From Sporisorium sorghi (Eukaryota; Basidiomycota; Ustilaginomycetes; Ustilaginales; Ustilaginaceae), in the NCBI GenBank assembly GCA_023212695.1, contig JALCCG010000130.1:1-49770 (forward strand): a DNA stretch of 49,770 nucleotides, read 5' to 3'. Under the pieces are notes generated by a model. That model ran no database searches and was not told where the DNA came from. It saw only the letters and a program-made list of their open reading frames with translations. How positions within the stretch are numbered: the first letter of the stretch is position 1; every line of letters begins with the position of its first letter. Made by a program: the position numbers and the translations under genes. Positions 8,784-18,410 of this stretch are shown here, piece after piece.

Positions 8784-10452
8784 CTGGTCGTCCATTCCGA
8801 GCCGGTGGGCAAAGTCTTCCCTTCGGCCGGCTCTCCCTCACCATAGGCTGACGATATGAGATCGACAATACAACGCGAACCAGTGAGCGAGTTGAGCAAC
8901 GACGGCGGAGGTTCGAGGAGAGGACCGAGGAACGCGCTGTTTGTGTGAGTGCGCCAAGCCTCCTTGCATGTCGAGGCGTGCAAGCAGCAAAATTTGCATG
9001 ACAGGAACGGGTCTTGGCATTTGCCCCATGAGCAGTGAATGCCGGAAATGCGCAACGTTTCTTGACTCACTGAGCTTCCATTCCCAGTCTTAAGAAGCGA
9101 AGAGTTTTTGTTGCCCCATTCGCTGTGCTATCGCTCGGAGAGAAGGGTCAGCTACACTCGAGACCGAGACCGCCGGTCAAGAATGTCCAGCGCCACGCGA
9201 GTAAGGCCCCAATGCTTTAGTCCATGCCGCTCTGGTTTCTCGCTTCCTTGCACAAGGGTACTAAGCCGCTGCTCGGCAAACAGGCCCAGCGATGCAGCTC
9301 GACGATCCTTGAGTGAAGACGGGCTCGACGCAAGACAGAGAACGCAACACACAGGTTCCAAGCATTGCAGCTGCATTGCGGGTTTTGACACTCCGACCCC
9401 GCGACAGCGAAACGGAGAGTCGTCCGGAAAAGTGTCAGCCTGTGCAGCTCTGCTCGCTCCCCATCACGACCGGAGCGTATTTGCTCGCTGCTGTCCGGCA
9501 TGCCAAATCGAAGCGGTGTTCGAACTGTAGAATGCACAAGGACGCCGATGCTGCTTCCATATCTCACCCGACACATATGCCGTCTGATCAGCGCCGAGGG
9601 AGAGGATCAACCATCGAGCAGCACGTCGGATGCAAGCGGTTCCGCGGGCCGCGTTGCTGTGGTACTGTATGCACCATGTGGAGACTTGTCCGCAAATGCC
9701 TCATGCCAAGCCTGTATGCTCCGTGAGTATGCACAGCGACGATGCATCGCAGACGCCGAGCGCCGGTCAAGAATCGAATGCTTGGCTTGCATCTCTGTGT
9801 ATGATCACACGCCGCTTCGGCAAGCCACGGGCTCAGTTTCCCGCAGATCAAGCCACTTTCCAAGTCGTTGACCGGACGCCATGTTGCAAAGAAAAGTTCG
9901 TAAGAGCGGCGACCAGCTAGACCGCTTTCAGACGCTAGCTCGGTTGCTGTCCCTTTCGAGCTTTCTACATCTTCCATCGTATCTCCGAACGACATCATCA
10001 ACTGAAAGTGACAGACAGTCGCAGAGTCGACGCTGCCGTATCTCAACTCACCGCCTTCGCTTGCATCGGCGCGTACCAGCCACGCTCGGCAGTTAGATCC
10101 AAGGCGAGAAAGGACGGGTGTGCCAGCAGTGACGGCTTCGCCTCGTCCATCCGACTCGCCATCACTCGCAGATCTCGAACCATCGAAGCTGAAGACCGAC
10201 TACCCAGCAGAGGCAGTCTCACTCGGAGAAGAACCAAGACTCGCCCCGTCATCGCCAGACGCGCGATTAGAGCAGCTTCACCACACGACAATCCGGACAT
10301 CACCCTCGATATTCCGGGATCCACCGCATTCAATCACGAACAGGAACAGCAGAGCCTTGTCGAGTCCGACTCATCACCTGCATCTGCATCCTCGAAGCGC
10401 TACCTACAAGTTCTCCACGTCTCCCGCCTCGAGTCGCAAGAGTTATCCCGAC

Positions 10453-12597
10453 ATGAACGACTCTCCCGACCGCAAGAGTCTCCGCATCGAGACTGCCATT
10501 CCTATCGACGACCCCGTTGTCAAAGATGCGGCGGCGAGCTCGAGTCCCACTGGCAGCGGTATCGGCCTTGCACTGTCGCCGCAGCCGCGATCTGCCGTCA
10601 CCACTCCGCTCCCTTCGCCCAGACTAACGCCCAAGGCACCCACCGCACACCACCTGCTCGGCGGCCTCGGCATCAGCCACGCGCAAGGCCTTTCCTCAAC
10701 ATCGAGCTTCATGTCGCACGAGGAAAAGTATCCCTCGACTCGTCCGGACGCGTTCTCTAACGGTCTTGTGCCCGTGCTAAACATCGACGACTCGTCCAGC
10801 AGCTCGATCTATTCCTCAGCTAGCCCACGTCGACCGTATGCGCCGGGTGGATTTATGAATGGTCCTCGCACGCCGCTCTCCGCCACGGCGTCCTCTTCGG
10901 CGTCCTACTTCGACGAGAAGGCGCTCGTGGGCGGCGGTGCTGACGCGCCCGCGCCGCTGTCTCCGTCGACCGGCGACGTCAAAATGTGGGGCGACTACGA
11001 CGCCCAATCCGAACCAGATGACTACCTGCACGAGCCGGACGCCGATACGCATCGCAGTGCTTCCCTCGCCAAAGCGCTGCTGTCGCCGCGCGGGCTGCTG
11101 AACATCGGCACGCTGGCCGTGATCGGCATCGGGCTGCTGGCGCTCTTCGGCGCTTACCCTGTGATCTCCTGGCTGTACACGGCGCCAGCGTCGACCAAAG
11201 GCGGGCACAACCTCGGCGGGACCAACGCCACAGGACAGATTGCCGACCTGCATCTCGGCCGAGCACTCGTCGATCCAGACACCCCTCTGAGCGTTCGAAC
11301 ACGCACGACGCTCGACGGGACGGCGCGCACGATGCACCTCGTGTTCAGCGACGAGTTCAACCGCGACGGCCGCAGCTTCTACCCTGGCGACGACCCGTTC
11401 TGGACCGCCGTCGATCTGCATTACTGGGGCACGGACAATTACGAGTGGTACGACCCGAGTGCTGTGACGACGAGCAACGGGTCGTTGGTGATCACGCTCG
11501 ACGAGGTGGTTACGCACGGGTTGAATTTCCGCGGGGGAATGCTGCAGTCGTGGAACCAGTTTTGCTTCACAGGAGGGTATATTGAGGTGTCGATGGTGCT
11601 GCCGGGAGCGCCGGACGTGCCCGGCCTCTGGCCGGCTGCGTGGACGATGGGCAACTTGGGAAGAGCAGGGTACGGCGCGACGACGGACGGCACCTGGCCG
11701 TACACGTACGATACCTGTGACGTCGGGACGCTTCCCAACCAGACGTTCGCCAACGGCACCGGGCCCATCGCAGCGCAGACGACGGGTGTGTACGTGGAAA
11801 AGTACGGCCCGTACCTGTCCTACCTGCCCGGGCAGCGGCTGAGTCGCTGCACGTGTCGCGATTCGGACGACCACCCCGGCCCGCGCCACGCAGACGGCTC
11901 GTGGGTCGGCCGCTCTGCGCCCGAGATCGACATCATCGAAGCTGCCGCAACCCACGTGCGCGGCCAGCGCGGACACGCCTCCATGTCCGCCCAGATCGCT
12001 CCGTTCAATACGGGCTACAACCTGTCGGACGCTGCGGGGGGCACGGAGTTTTTTTCGCAAGATGCGGCGCTCAACACGTACACCGGCTCGGTGTACCAGC
12101 AGGCAGCGTCCGGGTTGGTGTACACCCGCCGCGGTGCGTACCAGGACACAGGGGGCGAGTTTTCGAGCTACGGGTTCGAGTACAGACCCGGCGCGGATAA
12201 GGACTCGTATATCCTGTGGACCGTGGATGGCCGGCCGATGTGGCGGCTCAACGTGCAGGCGCTGGGCCCGGACGAGGGGACACAGGTGGGTCAGCGCCCG
12301 ATTCCGTACGAGCCCATGTACGTGCTGCTCAATCTGGGGATTTCCAGCAGCTTTACGACGGTCGATTGGCGGCACTTGAACTGGCCTGCAAAGATGCTGG
12401 TGGATTACGTGAGGGTGTGGCAGGTCGAGGGCGAGGAAAACGTCGGGTGTGACCCAGAGGGTGCACCTACGGCGGCGTATATCGAGAAGCACAAGGAGGC
12501 GTACTTCCAGCCGAATCTGACGACTTGGAGCGAGACGAGGGAGAGGGGCGGGTATGGGAAGAGGTTCCCGGGCAACTCGATGTTGGGCCAGTGCTGA
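10453..12597 (+). CDS. KRE6: Kre6/Skn1-type GH16 beta-1,6-glucan synthesis protein
   Basis: A 714-residue type II membrane protein. The N-terminal ~210 residues are Ser/Pro-rich and cytosolic. One membrane helix follows (around residues 217-240, LAVIGIGLLALFGAYPVISW), then a luminal GH16-like domain. That domain shows FSDEFNRDGRSFYPGDDPFW, LWPAAWTMGNLG and the catalytic-type motif PEIDIIE (Glu491, Asp493, Glu496). Many NxS/T sites and the C-terminal YVRVWQ strand fit the family. In yeast, Kre6/Skn1 are needed for cell-wall beta-1,6-glucan and act in the ER/Golgi/plasma membrane. I start at the ATG at 10453, the first ATG in the frame. The frame stays open back to 10012 without ATG, so a spliced upstream exon is possible. 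Whether this is the KRE6 or SKN1 equivalent cannot be told. Confidence 0.88.
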   Translation: MNDSPDRKSLRIETAIPIDDPVVKDAAASSSPTGSGIGLALSPQPRSAVTTPLPSPRLTPKAPTAHHLLGGLGISHAQGLSSTSSFMSHEEKYPSTRPDAFSNGLVPVLNIDDSSSSSIYSSASPRRPYAPGGFMNGPRTPLSATASSSASYFDEKALVGGGADAPAPLSPSTGDVKMWGDYDAQSEPDDYLHEPDADTHRSASLAKALLSPRGLLNIGTLAVIGIGLLALFGAYPVISWLYTAPASTKGGHNLGGTNATGQIADLHLGRALVDPDTPLSVRTRTTLDGTARTMHLVFSDEFNRDGRSFYPGDDPFWTAVDLHYWGTDNYEWYDPSAVTTSNGSLVITLDEVVTHGLNFRGGMLQSWNQFCFTGGYIEVSMVLPGAPDVPGLWPAAWTMGNLGRAGYGATTDGTWPYTYDTCDVGTLPNQTFANGTGPIAAQTTGVYVEKYGPYLSYLPGQRLSRCTCRDSDDHPGPRHADGSWVGRSAPEIDIIEAAATHVRGQRGHASMSAQIAPFNTGYNLSDAAGGTEFFSQDAALNTYTGSVYQQAASGLVYTRRGAYQDTGGEFSSYGFEYRPGADKDSYILWTVDGRPMWRLNVQALGPDEGTQVGQRPIPYEPMYVLLNLGISSSFTTVDWRHLNWPAKMLVDYVRVWQVEGEENVGCDPEGAPTAAYIEKHKEAYFQPNLTTWSETRERGGYGKRFPGNSMLGQC

Positions 12598-13139
12598 GCA
12601 CAGCAGCGAAAGAGCGCCCACCTTCATCTGCGACAAAACTTTGTTTCATTTCATATAGACTTCGACTTGCACACACACGCAAACGCACACGCACACGCAC
12701 ACGCATCCGTTCTCGTCACACTCGCTTGTTTTAGACTCAGCATAGATACACTGCGCTTGGCATCAGCCTCTGCGCCGTCATCTTGTCAAGGGAATCGCAT
12801 CCTTCGTGACCTTCCTCCACGGCGTCGCGATGGCGATGCGTCCGTTCGTTCGTGGTCCGTCGGAGCACGGTGTAGAGGTTGAAGTGGGTGCAGGAGGTAG
12901 AAAGAAGGTTTTGGTGCGCCACCCTCGGCGCACCAGATGTCCGTCTCGATGCGGGGGCTGTGCACACGGTGACGATTCGAATGGCAGATGCTTGGTGCGC
13001 TTGAAGCTGTGCGGAACAGATGCGGCTTGATCAGCGGCTTGACACATCGTGAGAGGTACATAAAGGAGCCCCATCTGCTCGTCTGGTGACCTCTTCTCAC
13101 CACCACACCACCATCACTTTGCATTCTGTCGTCATCACG
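12598..13139. other. Intergenic region with a CACACG repeat
   Basis: No gene is supported. A (CACACG)-type microsatellite lies at about 12669-12705, shortly after the Kre6-like stop codon. A TATA-like TACATAAAG sits about 80 bases before the next ATG at 13140 and could be the core promoter of that gene. Confidence 0.5.
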
Positions 13140-13865
13140 ATGCTGGCCCACCTGACCGCAATGCCGTCCCTGCTCGAGCGGGCGATCCGTTTTACCTTTG
13201 ACCAAATCCACACGCTGGTCGTCAACGACATAAACGCCATCTCGATCCTGTTTTCGATCTCGACGCTGTGCACCATTGCTGCGTTCTACGAGTCGCCGCC
13301 GCCGCTGTCGCTGCGCACCTGCGCTATGCTGGCCCTGCTCGCTTTCCTCTGGGGCTTCCGCTTTGGGTTACTTTTTGCAGAGAAGACCTCAGGCATGAAT
13401 TCTCGTGCTGAGCTCTTCTACCATCTTGCGGGACGCGATTGTGGCAGATTCATTCTCGCATGGAGCTTTCTTCTGCTCTTTCATGAGCTTCATCTCGTCT
13501 TTCCAATGCACGTGGCTTGGTCTTTCCTCGTCATTTGCGTCGTAGGCTTTGGACACCGTGTTGTAACCAGATGGTATATTCGGGAGTCGTTCATCCGCAC
13601 TTTCAGGCCGGCATCGAGCGAGTCGAAATTTTGCGGTTTGGGCTGTTTTAGGTCTCCAGGTGAGTGCACCGGTCCCTCTCGAGACCAACAAGACGAGCGG
13701 CGAGCGAGACACCGACATCCTTACCCTCACATTCATCCACTCGACGTCGAGCCGCAGCCAGCCACGACGGCAATAAGTGCAATTAGCCTGCCCACCCGCT
13801 CTTGCACACCGCAAAGCCAGACCCCTCCGCAACCTTGTCCGCTCCACCACACGATGACCATCTGA
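13140..13865 (+). CDS. Unknown multi-pass membrane protein (3' end uncertain)
   Basis: A 241-residue open frame if unspliced. I do not recognise the family. Residues ~20-165 contain about four hydrophobic helices: ISILFSISTLCTIAAFY, CAMLALLAFLWGFRFGLLF, GRFILAWSFLLLFHELHLVF and VAWSFLVICVVGFGHRVV. No signal peptide or catalytic motif is seen. The ATG at 13140 is the first in frame (the frame also opens at a GTG 54 bases upstream). After residue ~173 the sequence turns into His/Pro/Arg-rich low complexity, exactly where a good splice donor (AG/GTGAGT, 13660) occurs. The last ~68 residues may therefore be intron plus 3' untranslated DNA, with a different short last exon, for example after an acceptor near 13788. 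The membrane part is the reliable portion. Confidence 0.5.
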   Translation: MLAHLTAMPSLLERAIRFTFDQIHTLVVNDINAISILFSISTLCTIAAFYESPPPLSLRTCAMLALLAFLWGFRFGLLFAEKTSGMNSRAELFYHLAGRDCGRFILAWSFLLLFHELHLVFPMHVAWSFLVICVVGFGHRVVTRWYIRESFIRTFRPASSESKFCGLGCFRSPGECTGPSRDQQDERRARHRHPYPHIHPLDVEPQPATTAISAISLPTRSCTPQSQTPPQPCPLHHTMTI

Positions 13866-14180
13866 AACCCTCATCACCACGCGTCGGCCATCCCCTCCTC
13901 CTCACATGCCCGGTTCCCAGTGTCAAGAGATTCCCCCTCTCATCCTTGTACGATTTCGACTCCTTCCATCCTTGTAACATCTCATACCCTACACCCCTGT
14001 ACTTTCCTCAAACAATCACAGATTGAAATGTTTTCACACACCAACGAAGGATCATGTGCCACGACAAGAAAAGCTTTTGGATTTTGGAGCAACGACGCCT
14101 ACGGTCGTTTTCGGAACGCCACGCACAAGTACGAGACGACTACACGCAGATGCGCTTCACATCACCACGGGACGGGAAAA
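13866..14180. other. Short convergent intergenic region
   Basis: About 315 bases between two converging genes. It is C/T-rich on the plus strand and has no supported gene. It presumably holds both 3' untranslated regions. Confidence 0.5.
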
Positions 14181-15694
14181 TCAAGCAGCGACCTGGGGGC
14201 AGGCGGCGGAGAGGTGGCCCTCCTCGCCGCAGCGGTAGCAGCTCTTGGTCTGGGGCTTGGGACACTCGCGGCTGATGTGACCGGTCTCGTTGCAGTTGTA
14301 GCAGCGCTGGCCGCCGGCGGCGGCGCCAGCGGGCGAGGTGCACTCGCGCGAGAGGTGACCGACGCCGCCGCAGTTGTAGCAGCTGCGTCCGCCGGCGCGC
14401 GGGCCGCCGAAGCCGCCACGCGAGCTAGGGCCGGCAGTGGGGCAGGCGCGAGCGATGTGACCGTGCTGGCCGCACTTGTAGCACTCGCCACCGGGACCGC
14501 CAGCGGCGGGGGCGGGGTTGGTGGGGCACTCGCGGCTCTGTCGAGGATGAACGGGAAGGTGGAAGTGAGGTCAGAAGATGTTCGGTTGAGGAAAGGTTTG
14601 CGTAGAGAGTGATGGGGCAACTTACAACGTGGCCGGTCTCGTTGCACTTGTAGCAAGTCTTGGGCTGGGCCTCCATGCCGCACTGCGAGGAGATGTGTCC
14701 CTGCTGGCCACAGTCTGTGTTTGGAGAGTGAAGACGAGTGGAGAGTGTTGCGCGGTGAGTATGAGGTGGATATAGATTGGCGCATAATCTGAATCATGAA
14801 AAACTTACTGTAGCTGTTGAGTGTGCAAGTTCGAGGCAGCGAGAAGGGAAACGTCAAGCGTGCGTCGGTGTCGAGCGAAGGTCAGAAAACGAGGCTCTCA
14901 TTGAGGTGAGGTACCGTTGATAAGGTGGTGCGACGACGTACCAAGAGGGGTTGCCGGCGGTGGGGCAGGCAGCGGCGTTGTGGCCGGCTGTTGAGTTTCA
15001 AGTCAAGTCGAAGCAAAAGAGAATGCATCCGATGCAGTAGAACAGCAGAGCCGCAGCATGGTCCGGATCCGCGTGATGGGTCAAGCATGAGCAGGCATGG
15101 CGTGTGAAAGGATCGAAAGGGGTATGAAAAGTTGATTCCATGAATCGGGGTATCAAAGGTGAAAGGTATGTGACAAAAACGTCATCGTCTCGTCGTCAGC
15201 TCTCTCTCCTCTCCCTCTCTCTCTCTCTCTCTCTCTCGTCAACGTCATCACCTCTCGCGCACCTCTCGCGAGAGTTAGGGGGTGAAAAGGGGGAAGTGCA
15301 AGCTATGGTTGGCTGCTCGATGTGAAGCTCCGTGTCGCTGCTTGAGCGAAGGGAGCAGGCCAGCCACGAAATGCGGATGGAGCGACAATGCCCCAACGTG
15401 CGCGATTGCTTGCGGATGGGGAACCGGGTCATAAACCGCTAGCTTCTTGAAGAGGTGGCGGTGACATGCTTGCAGCGAGCGACAACCAGCCGGTCTAGTT
15501 GCAATGCCGCGGGTCCGTCGCGACGGCGATCATAGCGCCGAGGTGTGCGATGAGGTGGGATTGTCAATACTAACGCTGGCCGCAGCTGTTGACAGAAGCA
15601 ATTGCAAAAAAGGAGTCAGCTGCTATCCATGGGGCCCAACAAGAAGCCGAGGGGGTCGTGGCACTCACTTGAAGCAGGTACGGTTGAGAGACAT
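14181..15694 (-). CDS. GIS2: CNBP/Gis2-type protein with seven CCHC zinc knuckles, six exons
   Basis: A spliced 177-residue protein. Exons on the minus strand are 15694-15669 (26 nt), 15585-15575 (11 nt), 14987-14942 (46 nt), 14813-14809 (5 nt), 14714-14626 (89 nt) and 14537-14181 (357 nt). All introns are GT-AG (83, 587, 128, 94 and 88 nt). Joined, they give seven perfect CX2CX4HX4C knuckles: CFNCGQPGHNAAAC, CYNCGQQGHISSQC, CYKCNETGHVSREC, CYKCGQHGHIARAC, CYNCGGVGHLSREC, CYNCNETGHISREC and CYRCGEEGHLSAAC. Knuckle 1 needs the 11-nt exon and knuckle 2 needs the 5-nt exon. Skipping the latter puts a stop codon (TGA) at the joint. Family members (CNBP, yeast Gis2, fission yeast Byr3) bind single-stranded nucleic acid and mRNA and act in translation and stress-granule biology. 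The start ATG (MSLNRT) leads straight into knuckle 1. Exon structure is deduced from motif and reading-frame logic, not transcripts. Confidence 0.9.
15200..15238. repeat. CT microsatellite inside intron 2 of the CNBP/Gis2 gene
   Basis: A CT-rich run on the plus strand (GA on the transcribed strand of the CNBP gene) sits in the 587-base second intron, which is much longer than the other introns of the gene. Confidence 0.85.
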
Positions 15695-16205
15695 TGTTTG
15701 ATAAAGTGGAGCCGAGATGGTGTTGTTGTTGGTGGAGGAGGAGAAGAAGGAACGATGATCGAATGCAATGTGGGTCTTCATTTGCGATCTCCAAACCGAA
15801 CTGAGCTCTTGAGACCCTCTTTAGCCGGCAGCAGATCGCTTCTCGCAGAGAGTGTGGCGGCGGCCTCTCTCCCAGAGCCTTGCAAAGCGGGCCAACAGAG
15901 AAAAAGAGCTGCTGCGCCGCGGTCAAAAATGCATGCAAAATTTCAACGCAGCTTTTCCACTGTCCACGTTGGCGGATGTCGTGTGTCTTGCAAAGAAAAA
16001 CAAGAAGATTTTCAAGTGTCGCGTAGCCATTTTGGATCGAAATGTCACGCTTAGTCAGCTATCCACCTTTCATCCAAATCTTCGCACGAGAAAAGTGACA
16101 CTCGGCACGCGAGTCGCAAAAGTGTGTGCGCAACCAGACAAGCTGGAAAATTGCCCTCCTACAACCACCATCCCCCAACTCAACCTACACAAACTGTATC
16201 GAAAG
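15695..16205. promoter_or_regulatory. Divergent promoter region of CNBP/Gis2 and prolyl-tRNA synthetase
   Basis: 511 bases between two divergent start codons, so it should hold both promoters. From at least 15852 it is open in frame with the prolyl-tRNA synthetase, with an upstream in-frame ATG at 15933, so part of it may be translated (see findings). Confidence 0.5.
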
Positions 16206-18410
16206 ATGGAGGCCATCTCTTCAGCGCTCTCTGCGCTCTCCATCCAGACCGAAAAGGTGGTCAAGCACGCCGCTGCCAACAGCCCCGAATCCTGGAAAAC
16301 CGCTGTTGCCGACGTCGCCTCATCCCTCGGCCTATCCTCTCACAACTACACCAAGACGGTCGTATTCAAGCCCAAGACCGCCAAGACTGCCACTCCTACC
16401 CCTGTAGTGCTCATCGCAAAGGATGACTCCGAATACAACACGGGTGCCGTTGCCAAGCATATTGGCCAGAAGGAGATGCGTCTCGCCGCTCCCGAGGTGC
16501 TCAAGGAGTTCCTCAATGCCACCAAGGACGACGTCTCGGCGCTCAGCATCACCAAGGACAACGCTGCCCAGTTGATCGCTGTTCTCGACGCTAGCCTTGC
16601 CACCAGCACCGACCACTTTGCCGTGCACGCCGCCAGCTCCGAAGAGACGCTCTTCATGACCGGCGCCGAGATTGCCAAGTACCTGCAAAGCACTGGCGTC
16701 AAGCTCGAGGTGGTCGACTTCGCCAAGCTCAAGGCCGAGGCCGCTACTCCTGTCGCCAAAGCTTCGGCTCCCTCGTCCAGCTCCGCTTCCGCTCCTGGAT
16801 CGACACAGGGTCCCATCGCCGCTTCCAATAAGAGCAAAGCTGCCGAGGCTGCCAAGATCCCGGATGCAGAGCAGATCGGCATCACGGTGCGCAAGGCTGG
16901 CGACTTCCCCGAGTGGTACACCCAGGTGCTGCGCAAAGGTGACATGCTCGACTACTACGACGTGTCCGGCTGCTACATTCTCAAGCCATGGTCGTACTTT
17001 GTGTGGCAGTCGATCCAGAACTTTTTCGATGCCGAGATCAAGAAGATCGGCGTCGAGAACTGCTACTTCCCCATGTTTGTCTCGGCCGACGTGCTGGAGC
17101 GCGAGAAGGACCACATCGAGGGATTCGCCCCGGAAGTCGCCTGGGTGACCAAAGCTGGCAGCAGCGATCTCGAGCGTCCCGTGGCCATCCGCCCGACGTC
17201 GGAAACTGTCATGTATCCGTACTACGCCAAGTGGATCCAGTCGCACCGCGATCTGCCGCTCAAGCTCAACCAGTGGAACAGCGTTGTACGATGGGAGTTC
17301 AAGCACCCTCAGCCGTTCCTGCGCACGCGCGAGTTCCTCTGGCAGGAGGGCCACACGGCGCACATCTCGCTCGAGGAGGCCGACACGGAGGTGATGCACA
17401 TCCTCGATCTGTACCGCCAGGTGTACGAGAAGCTGCTCGCCGTGCCCGTCGTGCCCGGTGTCAAGTCCGAGAAGGAGAAGTTCGCCGGTGGCTACTACAC
17501 CACCACTGTCGAGGGATTCGTGCCGACGACGGGACGTGGTATTCAGGGTGGCACGTCGCATTGCCTGGGTCAAAACTTTTCGAAGATGTTCAACATCACG
17601 GTAGAGGATCCCAAGGCTCCCGAGGAGCTTAGAGGAAAAGACGAGGGCAAGCTGCACGTGTGGCAGAACTCGTGGGGTCTTTCTACGCGTACGATTGGTG
17701 TGATGGTCATGGTGCACGGTGACGATGACGGGTTGGTGATGCCTCCGCGCGTTGCGCAGGTGCAGGTGGTGATCATCCCGTGCGGTATCGGGGTCAAGAC
17801 GACGGCGCAGGAGAAGGAGGCCATCATGGACGCATGTGGCAAGACGGCCAAGGATCTCCAGGCGGCCGGGATCCGGGCCAAAGCGGATCTGCGCGACAAC
17901 TACAGCCCCGGATTCAAGTTCAACGACTGGGAGCTGCGCGGTGTGCCCGTGCGTCTCGAGATCGGACCCAAGGATCTCGAGAAGAAGTCGGTGGTTTCGG
18001 TGCGTCGTGACAACAAGGCCAAGGCTCCGCTTGCAGTTGAGGGGCTGGCAGGCTCGATCGCGACGCTGCTCGACCAGATCCACGACGACATGTTTGCCAA
18101 GGCCGACGCCGAGTACCGCTCCCGCCGCAAGGTGTGCGAGCAGTGGGACGACTTCACGCGCATCCTCAACGACAAGTGCCACGTCGTGATTCCGTGGTGC
18201 GAGGTCGAGGCGTGCGAGGACGACATCAAGAAGCGCAGCGCCCGCCAGGCTGTTGCGGGTGAGGCTGAGGACGAGCGCGCTCCTAGCATGGGCGCAAAGT
18301 CGCTCTGCATTCCGTTCGACCAGGCTCAGTTCGGTGACGTGAAGGGTAAAAAGTGCCCGCAGTGTGGCAAGGATGCCAAGCGATGGACCATGTTCGGTCG
18401 CAGTTATTAG
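16206..18410 (+). CDS. Prolyl-tRNA synthetase, cytosolic eukaryote/archaea type
   Basis: A 734-residue class II aminoacyl-tRNA synthetase that charges tRNA-Pro. Residues ~1-190 resemble the YbaK/ProX-like editing module fused to fungal ProRS (for example yeast YHR020W). An Ala/Ser-rich linker follows, then the catalytic core starting near IGITVRKAGDFPEWY. Visible landmarks are RPTSETVMYPYYAKW, motif 2 with RWEFKHPQPFLRTREFLWQE, GRGIQGGTSHCLGQNFSKMF, and the anticodon-binding region with VRLEIGPKDLEKKSVVSVRR. The C-terminal zinc-binding-like domain has CEVEAC and CPQCG and ends FGRSY, with the terminal Tyr typical of this type. The ATG at 16206 gives the usual N-terminus. The frame is open upstream without stop, with an ATG at 15933 that would add 91 residues. 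The gene is intronless. A separate mitochondrial ProRS is not in this window. Confidence 0.93.
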   Translation: MEAISSALSALSIQTEKVVKHAAANSPESWKTAVADVASSLGLSSHNYTKTVVFKPKTAKTATPTPVVLIAKDDSEYNTGAVAKHIGQKEMRLAAPEVLKEFLNATKDDVSALSITKDNAAQLIAVLDASLATSTDHFAVHAASSEETLFMTGAEIAKYLQSTGVKLEVVDFAKLKAEAATPVAKASAPSSSSASAPGSTQGPIAASNKSKAAEAAKIPDAEQIGITVRKAGDFPEWYTQVLRKGDMLDYYDVSGCYILKPWSYFVWQSIQNFFDAEIKKIGVENCYFPMFVSADVLEREKDHIEGFAPEVAWVTKAGSSDLERPVAIRPTSETVMYPYYAKWIQSHRDLPLKLNQWNSVVRWEFKHPQPFLRTREFLWQEGHTAHISLEEADTEVMHILDLYRQVYEKLLAVPVVPGVKSEKEKFAGGYYTTTVEGFVPTTGRGIQGGTSHCLGQNFSKMFNITVEDPKAPEELRGKDEGKLHVWQNSWGLSTRTIGVMVMVHGDDDGLVMPPRVAQVQVVIIPCGIGVKTTAQEKEAIMDACGKTAKDLQAAGIRAKADLRDNYSPGFKFNDWELRGVPVRLEIGPKDLEKKSVVSVRRDNKAKAPLAVEGLAGSIATLLDQIHDDMFAKADAEYRSRRKVCEQWDDFTRILNDKCHVVIPWCEVEACEDDIKKRSARQAVAGEAEDERAPSMGAKSLCIPFDQAQFGDVKGKKCPQCGKDAKRWTMFGRSY

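Larger units (their letters stand above)
8195..10452. other. Gene-poor stretch upstream of the Kre6-like gene
   Basis: About 2.3 kb without a convincing coding region. Open frames reach 190 residues but are low-complexity, often begin at GTG or TTG, and overlap each other in several frames. It contains an A25 tract (8393-8417) and an (ATT)n/T-tract (8752-8783). The final part is open in the Kre6 frame from 10012 but has no ATG before 10453, so it may be a long 5' leader or hide a spliced first exon. Confidence 0.5.

Noticed and set aside
9171..9774. 14-base repeat CGCCGGTCAAGAAT at 9171 and 9761
   Set aside because: In a 50-kb window a few exact 14-base matches are expected by chance, and the flanks do not extend the match.
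10816..12636. 606-residue open frame opposite the Kre6-like gene
   Set aside because: Antisense shadow of the GH16 gene; Arg/His/Val-rich with no domain.
13920..14612. 230-residue Ala/Gly/Val-rich open frame on the plus strand
   Set aside because: Antisense of the CCHC-knuckle exons of the CNBP/Gis2 gene.
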